Source: Eledone cirrhosa
Lineage: Eukaryota; Mollusca; Cephalopoda; Octopoda; Eledonidae
Direction of reading: 5' to 3'
NCBI GenBank assembly: GCA_964016885.1
Contig: OZ024742.1
Location: 360,167,436-360,231,435, forward strand
DNA length: 64,000 nucleotides
Shown: piece by piece, positions 11,522 through 25,089 of the stretch
Layout: each line of letters opens with the position of its first letter
Position numbering within the stretch: the first letter of the stretch is position 1
Program-made: the position numbers and the translations under genes
The notes under the pieces: generated by a model
What the model was told of the DNA's origin: nothing
Seen by the model: only the letters and a program-made list of their open reading frames with translations
Databases searched by the model: none

Positions 11522-13694
11522 TTACCCCATCAACGTCTATATAGTGGTGACACATACAGTCACCTATACACAGTATCTCTCTTCTATAACACCCCATTGA
11601 CGTCTATATAGTGGTGAAACAGCCAGTCACCCATACATAGTATCTCTCTTCTATAACAGCCCATCAACGTCTATATAGTGGTGAAACAGCCAGTCACCCA
11701 TACACAGTATCTCTCTTCTATAACAACCCATTAACGTCTATATAGTGGTGACACATCCAGTCACCTATACACAGTATCTCTCTTCTATAACACCCCATCA
11801 ACGTCTATATAATGGTGACGCATCCAGTCAACCATACACAGTATCTCTCTTCTATAACACCCCATTAACGTCAATATAGTGGTGAAACAGCCAGTCACCT
11901 ATACACAGTATTTCTGTTCTATAACACCCCATCAACGTCTATATAGTGGTGAAACAGCCAGTCACCTATACACAGTATCTCTCTTCTATAACACCCCATC
12001 AACGTCTATATAGTGGTGAAACAGCCAGTCACCCATACACAATATCTCTCTTCTATAACACCCCATCAACGTCTATATAGTGGTGACACAGCCACTCACC
12101 AATACACAGTATCTCTCTTCTATAATGCCCCATCAACGTCTATATAGTGGCGACACATCCAGTCACCTATACACAGTATCTCTCTTCTATAACACCCCTT
12201 TGACGTCTATATAGTGGTGAAACAGCTAGTCACCCATACACAGTATCTCTCTTCTATAACACCCCATTCACGTCTATATAGTGGTGACACAGCCACTCAC
12301 CCATACACAGTATCTCTCTTCTATAATGCCCCATCAACGTCTATATTATGGTCACGCATCCAGTCACCTATACACAGTATCTCTCTTCTATAACACCCCA
12401 TTGACGTCTATATAGTGTTGAAACAGCCAGTCACCCATACACAGTATCTCTCTTTTATAACACACCATCAACGTCTATATAGTGGTGAAACAACCAGTCA
12501 CCCATACACCATATCTCTCTTCTATAATACCCCATCAACGTCTATATAGTGGTGACACATACAGTCACCTATACACAGTATCTCTCTTCTATAACACCCC
12601 ATTGACGTCAATATAGTGGTGAAACAGCCAGTCACCCAGACATAGTATCTCTCTTCTGTAACAGCCCATCAACGTCTATATAGTGGTGAAACAGCCAGTC
12701 ACCCATACACAGTATCTCTCTTCTATAACACCCCATCAACGTCTATATAATGGTGACGCATCCAGTCACCCATACACAGTATATCTCTTCTATAACACCC
12801 TATCAACGTCTATATAGTGGTGAAACAGCCAGTCACCCATACACAGTATCTCTCTTCTATTATACCCCATCAACGTCTATATAATGGTGACGCATCCAGT
12901 CACCTATACACAGTATCTCTCTTCTATAACACCCCATCAACGTCTATATATTGGTGAAACAGCCAGTCACCCATACACAGTATCTCTCTTCTATTATACC
13001 CCATCAACGTCTATATAATGGTGACGCATCCAGTCACCTATACACAGTATCTCTCTTCTATAACAGCCCATCAACGTCTATATAGTGGTGAAACAACCAG
13101 TCACACATACACCATATCTCTCTTCTATAATACCCCTTCAACGTCTATATAGTGGTGACACATCCAGTCACCTATACACAGTATCTCTCTTCTATAAAAC
13201 CCCATTGACGTCTATATAGTGGTGACGCATCCAGTCACCTATACACAGTATCTCTCTTCTATAACACCCCATCAACGTCTATATATTGGTGAAACAGCCA
13301 GTCACCCATACACAGTATCTCTCTTCTATAACACCCCATCAACGTCTATATAGTGGTGAAACAGCCAGTCACCCATACACAGTATCTCTCTTCTATAACA
13401 CCCCATCAACGTCTATATAGTGGTGAAACAACCAGTCACCCATACACCATATCTTTCTTCTATAATACCCCTTCAACGTCTATATAGTGGTGACACATCC
13501 AGTCACCTATACACAGTATCTCTCTTCTATAAAACCCCATTGACGTCTATATAGTGGTGAAACAGCCAGTCACCCATACACAGTATATCTCTTCTATTAT
13601 ACCCCATCAACGTCTATATAATGGTGACGCATCCAGTCACCTATACACAGTATCTCTCTTCTATAACACCCCATCAACGTCTATATAGTGGTGA
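11522..13694 (+). repeat. 2.17-kb block, copy 2 (offset 6,430)
   Basis: Partner of 5,092-7,264, with the same rare markers in the same order, including tatattatggtcacgc (about 12,343) and attgacgtcaat (12,601-12,612). The right end is at about 13,694, where this copy passes into a gtgacacatccagtcaacc monomer while the left copy passes into gtgaagcatcc. Confidence 0.85.
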
Positions 13695-16367
13695 CACATC
13701 CAGTCAACCATACACAGTATCTCTCTTCTATAATACCCCATTCACGTCTATATAGTGGTGACACATCCAGTCACCCATACACAGTATCTCTCTTCTATAA
13801 CACCCCATCAACGTCTATATAGTGGTGAAACAGCCAGTCACCCATACACAGTATCTCTCTTCTATAACACTCCATCAACGTCTATATAGTGGTGAAACAG
13901 CCAGTTACCTATACACAGTATCTCTCTTCTATAACACCCCATCAACGTCTATATAGTGGTGAAACAGCCAGTCACCCATACACAGTATCTCTCTTCTATA
14001 ACACCCATCAACGTCAATATAGTGGTGAAACAGCCAGTCACCTATACACAGTATCTCTCATCTATAACACCCCATCAACGTCTATATAATGGTGACGCAT
14101 CCAGTCACCTATACACAGTATCTCTCTTCTATAACACCCCATCTACGTCTATATATTGGTGAAACAGCCAGTCACCCATACACAGTATCTCTCTTCTATT
14201 ATACCCCATCAACGTCTATATAATGGTGACGCATCCAGTCACCTATACACAGTATCTCTCTTCTATAACACCCCATCAACGTCTATATAGTGGTGAAACA
14301 GCCAGTCACCCATACACAGTATCTCTCTTCTATAACACCCCATCAACGTCTATATAGTGGTGACGCATCCAGTCGCCCATACACAGTATCTCTCTTCTAT
14401 AACACCCCATCAACGTCTATATACTGATGAAACAGCCAGTCACCTATACACAGTATCTCTCTTCTATAACACCCCATCAACGTCTATATAGTGGTGGCAC
14501 ATCCAGTCACCTATACACAGTATGTCTCTTCTATAATACCACATTCACGTCTATATAGTGGTGACACATCCAGTCAGCCATACACAGTATCTCTCTTCTA
14601 TAACACCCCATCAACGTCTATATATTCGAGACACATCCAGTCACCTATACACAGTATCCCTCTTCTATAACACCCCATCAACGTCTATGTAGTGGTGAAA
14701 CAGCCAGTCACCCATACACAATATCTCTCTTCTATAACACCCCATCAACGTCTATATAGTGGTGACACATCCAGTCACCTATACACAGTATGTCTCTTCT
14801 ATTATACCCCATCAACGTCTATATAATGGTGACGCATCCAGTCACCTATACACAGTATCTCTCTTCTATAACACCCCATCAACGTCTATATAGTGGTGAA
14901 ACAGCCAGTCACCCATACACAGTATCTCTGTTCTATAACACCCCATCAACGTCTATATAGTGGTGAAACAACCAGTCACCCATACACCATATCTCTCTTC
15001 TATAATACCCCTTCAACGTCTATATAGTGGTGAAACAGCCAGTCACCCATACACAGTATCTCTCTTCTATAACACCACATCAACGTCTATATAGTGGTGA
15101 CACATCCAGTCACCCATACACAGTATCTCTCTTCTATAACAACCCATCAACGTCTATATACTGATGAAATAGCCAGTCACCCATACACAGTATCTCTCTT
15201 CTATAACACCCCATCAACGTCTATATAGTGGTGACACATCCAGTCAGCTACACACAGTATGTCTCTTCTATAATACCCCATTCACGTCTATATAGTGGTG
15301 ACACATCCAGTCACCCATACACAGTATCTCTCTTCTATAACACCCCATCAACGTCTATATAGTGGTGAAACAGCCAGTCACCCATACACAGTATCTCTCT
15401 TCTATAACACTCCATTAACGTCTATATATTGGTGAAACAGCCAGTTACCTATACACAGTATCTCTCTTCTATAACACTCCATCAACGTCTATATAGTGGT
15501 GAAACAGCCAGTCACCCATACACAGTATCTCTCTTCTATAACACCCATCAACGTCAATATAGTGGTGAAACAGCCAGTCACCCATACACAGTATCTCTCT
15601 TCTATAACACCCATCAACGTCAATATAGTGGTGAAACAGCCAGTCACCTATACACAGTATCTCTCTTCTATAACACCCCATCAACGTCTATATAATGGTG
15701 ACGCATCCAGTCACCTATACACAGTATCTCTCTTCTATAACAGCCCATCAACGTCTATATAGTGGTGAAACAACCAGTCACACATACACCATATCTCTCT
15801 TCTATAATACCCCTTCAACGTCTATATAGTGGTGACACATCCAGTCACCTATACACAGTATCTCTCTTCTATAAAACCCCATTGACGTCTATATAGTGGT
15901 GACGCATCCAGTCACCTATACACAGTATCTCTCTTCTATAACACCCCATCAACGTCTATATATTGGTGAAACAGCCAGTCACCCATACACAGTATCTCTC
16001 TTCTATAACACCCCATCAACGTCTATATAGTGGTGAAACAGCCAGTCACCCATACACAGTATCTCTCTTCTATAACACCCCATCAACGTCTATATAGTGG
16101 TGAAACAACCAGTCACCCATACACCATATCTTTCTTCTATAATACCCCTTCAACGTCTATATAGTGGTGACACATCCAGTCACCTATACACAGTATCTCT
16201 CTTCTATAAAACCCCATTGACGTCTATATAGTGGTGAAACAGCCAGTCACCCATACACAGTATATCTCTTCTATTATACCCCATCAACGTCTATATAATG
16301 GTGACGCATCCAGTCACCTATACACAGTATCTCTCTTCTATAACACCCCATCAACGTCTATATAGTG
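13691..16367 (+). repeat. 40-monomer HOR unit, copy 1 (2,677 bp)
   Basis: A tandem unit followed directly by a second copy at 16,368. Anchors gtgacacatccagtcaacc (13,691 and 16,368), tatatattcgag (14,619 and 17,296) and the cagttacc monomer (15,429 and 18,106) all give 2,677 bp, i.e. 40 monomers less 3 bp. Three 66-bp monomers lie inside, near 13,999, 15,541 and 15,607. This copy carries two adjacent 66-bp tcaatatag monomers where the next copy has one, and then skips ahead: cagcccatca at 15,741 aligns with 18,620 (offset 2,879). The copies are therefore not perfectly collinear in their last third. Confidence 0.82.
15541..15672 (+). repeat. Tandem pair of 66-bp monomers
   Basis: Two consecutive monomers both carry the one-base loss giving acacccatcaacg and the tcaatatag substitution. 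The related copies near 9,517 and 18,221 have only one such monomer. Sharing two rare changes means one was copied from the other, a single-monomer duplication confined to this block. Confidence 0.85.
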
Positions 16368-19300
16368 GTGACACATCCAGTCAACCATACACAGTATCTC
16401 TCTTCTATAATACCCCATTCACGTCTATATAGTGGTGACACATCCAGTCACCCATACACAGTATCTCTCTTCTATAACACCCCATCAACGTCTATATAGT
16501 GGTGAAACAGCCAGTCACCCATACACAGTATCTCTCTTCTATAACACTCCATCAACGTCTATATAGTGGTGAAACAGCCAGTTACCTATACACAGTATCT
16601 CTCTTCTATAACACCCCATCAACGTCTATATAGTGGTGAAACAGCCAGTCACCCATACACAGTATCTCTCTTCTATAACACCCATCAACGTCAATATAGT
16701 GGTGAAACAGCCAGTCACCTATACACAGTATCTCTCATCTATAACACCCCATCAACGTCTATATAATGGTGACGCATCCAGTCACCTATACACAGTATCT
16801 CTCTTCTATAACACCCCATCTACGTCTATATATTGGTGAAACAGCCAGTCACCCATACACAGTATCTCTCTTCTATTATACCCCATCAACGTCTATATAA
16901 TGGTGACGCATCCAGTCACCTATACACAGTATCTCTCTTCTATAACACCCCATCAACGTCTATATAGTGGTGAAACAGCCAGTCACCCATACACAGTATC
17001 TCTCTTCTATAACACCCCATCAACGTCTATATAGTGGTGACGCATCCAGTCGCCCATACACAGTATCTCTCTTCTATAACACCCCATCAACGTCTATATA
17101 CTGATGAAACAGCCAGTCACCTATACACAGTATCTCTCTTCTATAACACCCCATCAACGTCTATATAGTGGTGGCACATCCAGTCACCTATACACAGTAT
17201 GTCTCTTCTATAATACCACATTCACGTCTATATAGTGGTGACACATCCAGTCAGCCATACACAGTATCTCTCTTCTATAACACCCCATCAACGTCTATAT
17301 ATTCGAGACACATCCAGTCACCTATACACAGTATCCCTCTTCTATAACACCCCATCAACGTCTATGTAGTGGTGAAACAGCCAGTCACCCATACACAATA
17401 TCTCTCTTCTATAACACCCCATCAACGTCTATATAGTGGTGACACATCCAGTCACCTATACACAGTATGTCTCTTCTATTATACCCCATCAACGTCTATA
17501 TAATGGTGACGCATCCAGTCACCTATACACAGTATCTCTCTTCTATAACACCCCATCAACGTCTATATAGTGGTGAAACAGCCAGTCACCCATACACAGT
17601 ATCTCTGTTCTATAACACCCCATCAACGTCTATATAGTGGTGAAACAACCAGTCACCCATACACCATATCTCTCTTCTATAATACCCCTTCAACGTCTAT
17701 ATAGTGGTGAAACAGCCAGTCACCCATACACAGTATCTCTCTTCTATAACACCACATCAACGTCTATATAGTGGTGACACATCCAGTCACCCATACACAG
17801 TATCTCTCTTCTATAACAACCCATCAACGTCTATATACTGATGAAATAGCCAGTCACCCATACACAGTATCTCTCTTCTATAACACCCCATCAACGTCTA
17901 TATAGTGGTGACACATCCAGTCAGCTACACACAGTATGTCTCTTCTATAATACCCCATTCACGTCTATATAGTGGTGACACATCCAGTCACCCATACACA
18001 GTATCTCTCTTCTATAACACCCCATCAACGTCTATATAGTGGTGAAACAGCCAGTCACCCATACACAGTATCTCTCTTCTATAACACTCCATTAACGTCT
18101 ATATATTGGTGAAACAGCCAGTTACCTATACACAGTATCTCTCTTCTATAACACCCCATCAACGTCTATATAGTGGTGAAACAGCCAGTCACCCATACAC
18201 AGTATCTCTCTTCTATAACACCCATCAACGTCAATATAGTGGTGAAACAGCCAGTCACCTATACACAGTATCTCTCTTCTATAACACCCCATCAACGTCT
18301 ATATAATGGTGACGCATCCAGTCACCCATACACAGTATATCTCTTCTATAACACCCTATCAACGTCTATATAGTGGTGAAACAGCCAGTCACCCATACAC
18401 AGTATCTCTCTTCTATTATACCCCATCAACGTCTATATAATGGTGACGCATCCAGTCACCTATACACAGTATCTCTCTTCTATAACACCCCATCAACGTC
18501 TATATATTGGTGAAACAGCCAGTCACCCATACACAGTATCTCTCTTCTATTATACCCCATCAACGTCTATATAATGGTGACGCATCCAGTCACCTATACA
18601 CAGTATCTCTCTTCTATAACAGCCCATCAACGTCTATATAGTGGTGAAACAACCAGTCACACATACACCATATCTCTCTTCTATAATACCCCTTCAACGT
18701 CTATATAGTGGTGACACATCCAGTCACCTATACACAGTATCTCTCTTCTATAAAACCCCATTGACGTCTATATAGTGGTGACGCATCCAGTCACCTATAC
18801 ACAGTATCTCTCTTCTATAACACCCCATCAACGTCTATATATTGGTGAAACAGCCAGTCACCCATACACAGTATCTCTCTTCTATAACACCCCATCAACG
18901 TCTATATAGTGGTGAAACAGCCAGTCACCCATACACAGTATCTCTCTTCTATAACACCCCATCAACGTCTATATAGTGGTGAAACAACCAGTCACCCATA
19001 CACCATATCTTTCTTCTATAATACCCCTTCAACGTCTATATACTGGTGACACATCCAGTCACCTATACACAGTATCTCTCTTCTATAAAACCCCATTGAC
19101 GTCTATATAGTGGTGAAACAGCCAGTCACCCATACACAGTATATCTCTTCTATTATACCCCATCAACGTCTATATAATGGTGACGCATCCAGTCACCTAT
19201 ACACAGTATCTCTCTTCTATAACACCCCATCAACGTCTATATAGTGGTGAAGCATCCAGTCACCCATACACATTATCTCTCTTCTATAACACCCAATCAA

Positions 19301-19870
19301 CGTCTATATAGTGGTCAAACATCCAGTCACCTATACACAGTATCTCTCTTCTATAACACCCCATCAACGTCTATATAGTGGTGAAACAGCCAGGCACCCA
19401 TACACAGTATCCCTCTTCTATAACACCCCATCAACGTCTATATAGTGGTGAAACAGCCAGTCACCCATACACAGTATCTCTCTTCTATAACACCCCATCA
19501 ACGTCTATATAGTGGTGACACATCCAGTCACCCATACACAGTATCTCTCTTCTATAACAACCCATCAACGTCTATATACTGATGAAATAGCCAGTCACCC
19601 ATACACAGTATCTCTCTTCTATAACACCCCATTCACGTCTATATAGTGGTGACACATCCAGTCAACCATACACAGTATCTCTCTTCTATATTACCCCATT
19701 CACGTCTATATAGTGGTGACACATCCAGTCACCCATACACAGTATCTCTCTTCTATAACACCCCATCAACGTCTATATAGTGGTGAAACAGCCAGTCACC
19801 CATACACAGTATCTCTCTTCTATAACACTCCATCAACGTCTATATAGTGGTGAAACAGCCAGTCACCTAT
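16368..19870 (+). repeat. 3.5-kb block, copy 2 (offset 8,705)
   Basis: Partner of 7,663-11,165 over its whole length. Its first 1.8 kb also match 13,691-15,5xx at offset 2,677. This gives three related copies of the same monomer order: 7,663, 13,691 and 16,368. Agreement is better with the more distant left copy in the last third, which suggests 13,691-16,367 lost and gained monomers after the duplication. Confidence 0.82.
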
Positions 19871-21349
19871 ACACAGTATCTCTCTTCTATAACACCCATC
19901 AACGTCAATATAGTGGTGAAACAGCCAGTCACCTATACACAGTATCTCTCATCTATAACACCCCATCAACGTCTATATAATGGTGACGCATCCAGTCACC
20001 TATACACAGTATCTCTCTTCTATAACACCCCATCTACGTCTATATATTGGTGAAACAGCCAGTCACCCATACACAGTATCTCTCTTCTATTATACCCCAT
20101 CAACGTCTATATAATGGTGACGCATCCAGTCACCTATACACAGTATCTCTCTTCTATAACACCCCATCAACGTCTATATAGTGGTGAAACAACCAGTCAC
20201 ACATACACCATATCTCTCTTCTATAATACCCCTTCAACGTCTATATAGTGGTGACACATCCAGTCACCTATACACAGTATCTCTCTTCTATAAAACCCCA
20301 TTGACGTCTATATAGTGGTGAAACAGCCAGTCACCCATACACAGTATCTCTCTTCTATAACACCCCATCAACGTCTATATAGTGGTGACGCATCCAGTCG
20401 CCCATACACAGTATCTCTCTTCTATAACACCCCATCAACGTCTATATACTGATGAAACAGCCAGTCACCTATACACAGTATCTCTCTTCTATAACACCCC
20501 ATCAACGTCTATATAGTGGTGACACATCCAGTCACCTATACACAGTATGTCTCTTCTATAATACCACATTCACGTCTATATAGTGGTGACACATCCAGTC
20601 AGCCATACACAGTATCTCTCTTCTATAACACCCCATCAACGTCTATATATTCGAGACACATCCAGTCACCTATACACAGTATCCCTCTTCTATAACACCC
20701 CATCAACGTCTATGTAGTGGTGAAACAGCCAGTCACCCATACACAATATCTCTCTTCTATAACACCCCATCAACGTCTATATAGTGGTGACACATCCAGT
20801 TACCTATACACAGTATGTCTCTTCTATTATACCCCATCAACGTCTATATAATGGTGACGCATCCAGTCACCTATACACAGTATCTCTCTTCTATAACACC
20901 CCATCAACGTCATTATAGTGGTGAAACAGCCAGTCACCCATACACAGTATCTCTCTTCTATAACACCCCATCAACGTCTATATAGTGGTGAAACAACCAG
21001 TCACCCATACACCATATCTCTCTTCTATAATACCCCTTCAACGTCTATATAGTGGTGACACATCCAGTCACCTATACACAGTATCTCTCTTCTATAAAAC
21101 CCCATTGACGTCTATATAGTGGTGAAACAGCCAGTCACCCATACACAGTATCTCTCTTCTATTATACCCCATCAACGTCTATATAATGGTGACGCATCCA
21201 GTCACCTATACACAGTATCTCTCTTCTATAACACCCCATCAACGTCTATATAGTGGTGAAGCATCCAGTCACCCATACACATTATCTCTCTTCTATAACA
21301 CCCAATCAACGTCTATATAGTGGTCACACATCCAGTCACCTATAAACAG
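19846..21349 (+). repeat. Mosaic block built from earlier units
   Basis: The start (19,847-20,160) matches 13,956-14,270 at offset 5,891. The part around tatatattcgag (20,644) matches 17,296 at offset 3,348 and 14,619 at offset 6,025. A D-B-TTGACG-A run near 20,190-20,330 lies between them. The block then runs into the H/G pair at 21,258. The different offsets of its parts show that it was assembled by more than one exchange. Confidence 0.7.
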
Positions 21350-22190
21350 TATCTCTCTTCTATAACACCCCATCAACGTCTATATAGTGGTGAAACAGCC
21401 AGTCACCCATACACAGTATCTCTCTTCTATAACACCCCATCAACGTCTATATAGTGGTGACACATCCAGTCACCCATACACAGTATCTCTCTTCTATAAC
21501 AACCCATCAACGTCTATATACTGATGAAATAGCCAGTCACCCATACACAGTATCTCTCTTCTATAACACCCCATCAACGTCTATATAGTGGTGACACATC
21601 CAGTCAGCTATACACAGTATGTCTCTTCTATAATACCCCATTCACGTCTATATAGTGGTGACACATCCAGTCACCCATACACAGTATCTCTCTTCTATAA
21701 CACCCCATCAACGTCTATATAGTGGTGAAACAGCCAGTCACCCATACACAGTATCTCTCTTCTATAACACTCCATCAACGTCTATATAGTGGTGAAACAG
21801 CCAGTTACCTATACACAGTATCTCTCTTCTATAACACCCCATCAACGTCTATATAGTGGTGAAACAGCCAGTCACCCATATACAGTATCTCTCTTCTATA
21901 ACACCCATCAACGTCAATATAGTGGTGAAACAGCCAGTCACCTATACACAGTATCTCTCATCTATAACACCCCATCAACGTCTATATAATGGTGACGCAT
22001 CCAGTCACCCATACACAGTATATCTCTTCTATAACACCCCATCAACGTCTATATAGTGGTGAAACAGCCATTCACCTATACACAGTATCTCTCTTCTATA
22101 ACACCCCATCAACGTCTATATAGTGGTGACACAGCCACTCACCCATACACAGTATCTCTCTTCTATAATGCCCCATCAACGTCTATATAT
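21350..22190 (+). repeat. 0.84-kb block, copy 1 (offset 3,013)
   Basis: Matches 24,363-25,203, with the cagttacc monomer at 21,789 and 24,802. The offset is 45 monomers less 2 bp, matching two 66-bp monomers near 21,902 and 22,436. The match ends where this copy goes to tatatattgg while the other goes to gtggcgacac. Confidence 0.8.
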
Positions 22191-22235
22191 TGGTGAAACA
22201 GCCAGTCACCCATACACAGTATCTCTCTTCTATTA

Positions 22236-24310
22236 TACCCCATTAACATCTATATAATGGTGACGCGTCCAGTCACCTATACACAGTATCTCTCTTCTAT
22301 AACACCCCATTGACGTCTATATAGTGGTGAAACAGCCAGTCTCCCATACACAGTATCTCTGTTCTATAACACCCCATCAACGTCTATATAGTGGTGACAC
22401 ATCCAGTCACCCATACACAGTATCTCTCTTCTATAACACCCCTCAACGTCTATATACTGATGAAACAGCCAGTCACCCATACACAGTATCTCTCTTCTAT
22501 AACACCCCATCAACGTCTATATAGTGGTGACACATCCAGTCACCTATGCACAGTATGTCTCTTCTATAATACCCCATTCACGTCTATATAGTGGTGACAC
22601 ATCCATTCACCCATACACAGTATCTCTCTTCTATAACACCCCATCAACGTCTATATAGTGGTGAAACAGCCAGTCACCCATACACAGTATCTCTCTTCTA
22701 TAACACCCCATCAACGTCTATATAGTGGTGAAACAGCCAGTCACCCATACACAGTATCTCTCTTCTATAACACCCCATTAACGTCTATATAATGGTGACG
22801 CATCCAGTCACCTATACACAGTATCTCTCTTCTATAACACCCCATTGACGTCTATATAGTGGTGAAACAGCCAGTCACCCATACACAGTATCTCTGTTCT
22901 ATAACACCCCATCAACGTCTATATAGTGGTGACACATCCAGTCACCCATACACAGTATCTCTCTTCTATAACACCCCATCAACGTCTATATACTGATGAA
23001 ACAGCCAGTCACCCATACACAGTATCTCTCTTCTATAACACCCCATCAACGTCTATATAGTGGTGACACATCCAGTCACCTATGCACAGTATGTCTCTTC
23101 TATAATACCCCATTAACGTCTATATAGTGGTGACACATCCAGTCACCCATACACAGTATCTCTCTTCTATAACACCCCATCAACGTCTATATAGTGGTGA
23201 AACAGCCAGTCACCCATACACAGTATCTCTCTTCTATAACACCCCATCAACGTCTATATAGTGGTGAAACAGCCAGTCACCCATACACAGTATCTCTCTT
23301 CTATAACACCCCATCAACGTTTATATAGTGGTGAAACAGCCAGTCACCTATACACAGTATCTCTCTTCTATAACACCCCATCAACGTCTATATAGTGGTG
23401 AAACAGCCAGTCACCCATACACAGTATCTCTCTTCTATAACACCCCATCAACGTCTATATAGTGGTGACGCATCCAGTCACCCATACACAGTATCTCTCT
23501 TCTATAACACCCCATCAACGTCTATATACTGATGAAACAGCCAGTCACCCATACACAGTATCTCTCTTCTATAACACACCATCAACGTCTATATAGTGGT
23601 GAAACAGCCAGTCACCTATACACAGTATCCCTCTTCTATAATACCCCATCAACGTCTATATAGTGGTGAAACAGCCAGTCACCCATACACAGTATTTCTC
23701 TTCTATTATACCGCATCAACGTCTATATAATGGTGACGCATCCAGTCACGTATACACAGTATCTCTCTTCTATAACACCCCATTGACGTCTATATATTGG
23801 TGAAACAGCCAGTCACCCATACACCATATCTCTCTTCTATAATACCCCTTCACCGTCTATATAGTGGTGACTTATCCAGTCACCTATACACAGTATCTCT
23901 CTTCGATAACACCCCATTGACGTCTATATAGTGGTGAAACAGCCAGTCACCCATACACAGTATCTCTATTCTATAACACCCCATCAACGTCTATATAGTG
24001 GTGACACATCCAGTCACCTATACACAGTATCATTCTTCTATAACACCCCATCAACGTCTATATAATGGTGAAACATCCAGTCACCCATACACAGTATCTC
24101 TCTTCTATAACACCCCATCAACGTCTATATAGTAGTGAAACAGCCAGTCACCCAAACACAGTATCTCTCTTCTATAATACCACATCAACGTCTATATAGT
24201 GGTGAAACAGCCAGTCACCCATTCACTGTATCTCTGTTCTATAACACCCCATCAACATCTATATAGTGGTGTCACATCAAGTCACCTATACACAGTATCT
24301 CTCTTCTATA
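22236..24310 (+). repeat. Partial third copy of the 30-monomer HOR
   Basis: Matches 25,584-27,084 at offset 3,348 over its first 1.5 kb, and 27,593-29,667 at offset 5,357 over its full length. Markers: gacgcgtcc (about 22,262), a 66-bp monomer with cccctcaacg (about 22,436), cacctatgcacag, gcatccagtcacg (about 23,745) and cactgtatctctg (24,225 and 29,582). The 5,357-bp offset is 3,348 plus 2,009, as expected for one insertion of the 30-monomer unit. Confidence 0.82.
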
Positions 24311-25089
24311 ACACCCCATCAACGTCTATATAGTGGTGAAACATCCAGTCACCTATACACAGTATCTCTCTTCTATAACACCCCATCAACGTCTATATAG
24401 TGGTGAAACAGCCAGTCACCCATACACAGTATCTCTCTTCTATAACACCCCATCAACGTCTATATAGTGGTGACACATCCAGTCACCCATACACAGTATC
24501 TCTCTTCTATAACAACCCATCAACGTCTATATACTGATGAAATAGCCAGTCACCCATACACAGTATCTCTCTTCTATAACACCCCATCAACGTCTATATA
24601 GTGGTGACACATCCAGTCAGCTATACACAGTATGTCTCTTCTATAATACCCCATTCACGTCTATATAGTGGTGACACATCCAGTCACCCATACACAGTAT
24701 CTCTCTTCTATAACACCCCATCAACGTCTATATAGTGGTGAAACAGCCAGTCACCCATACACAGTATCTCTCTTCTATAACACTCCATCAACGTCTATAT
24801 AGTGGTGAAACAGCCAGTTACCTATACACAGTATCTCTCTTCTATAACACCCCATCAACGTCTATATAGTGGTGAAACAGCCAGTCACCCATACACAGTA
24901 TCTCTCTTCTATAACACCCATCAACGTCAATATAGTGGTGAAACAGCCAGTCACCTATACACAGTATCTCTCATCTATAACACCCCATCAACGTCTATAT
25001 AATGGTGACGCATCCAGTCACCCATACACAGTATATCTCTGCTATAAGACCCCATCAACGTCTATATAGTGGTGAAACAGCCATTCACC

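Noticed and set aside
15429..15762. 88-codon frames at 15,429 and 15,496 (+) and a 71-codon frame at 15,469-15,684 (-).
   Set aside because: They result from the two adjacent 66-bp monomers near 15,541-15,672. Reading both strands of the same repeat gives an equally repetitive product. Not genes.
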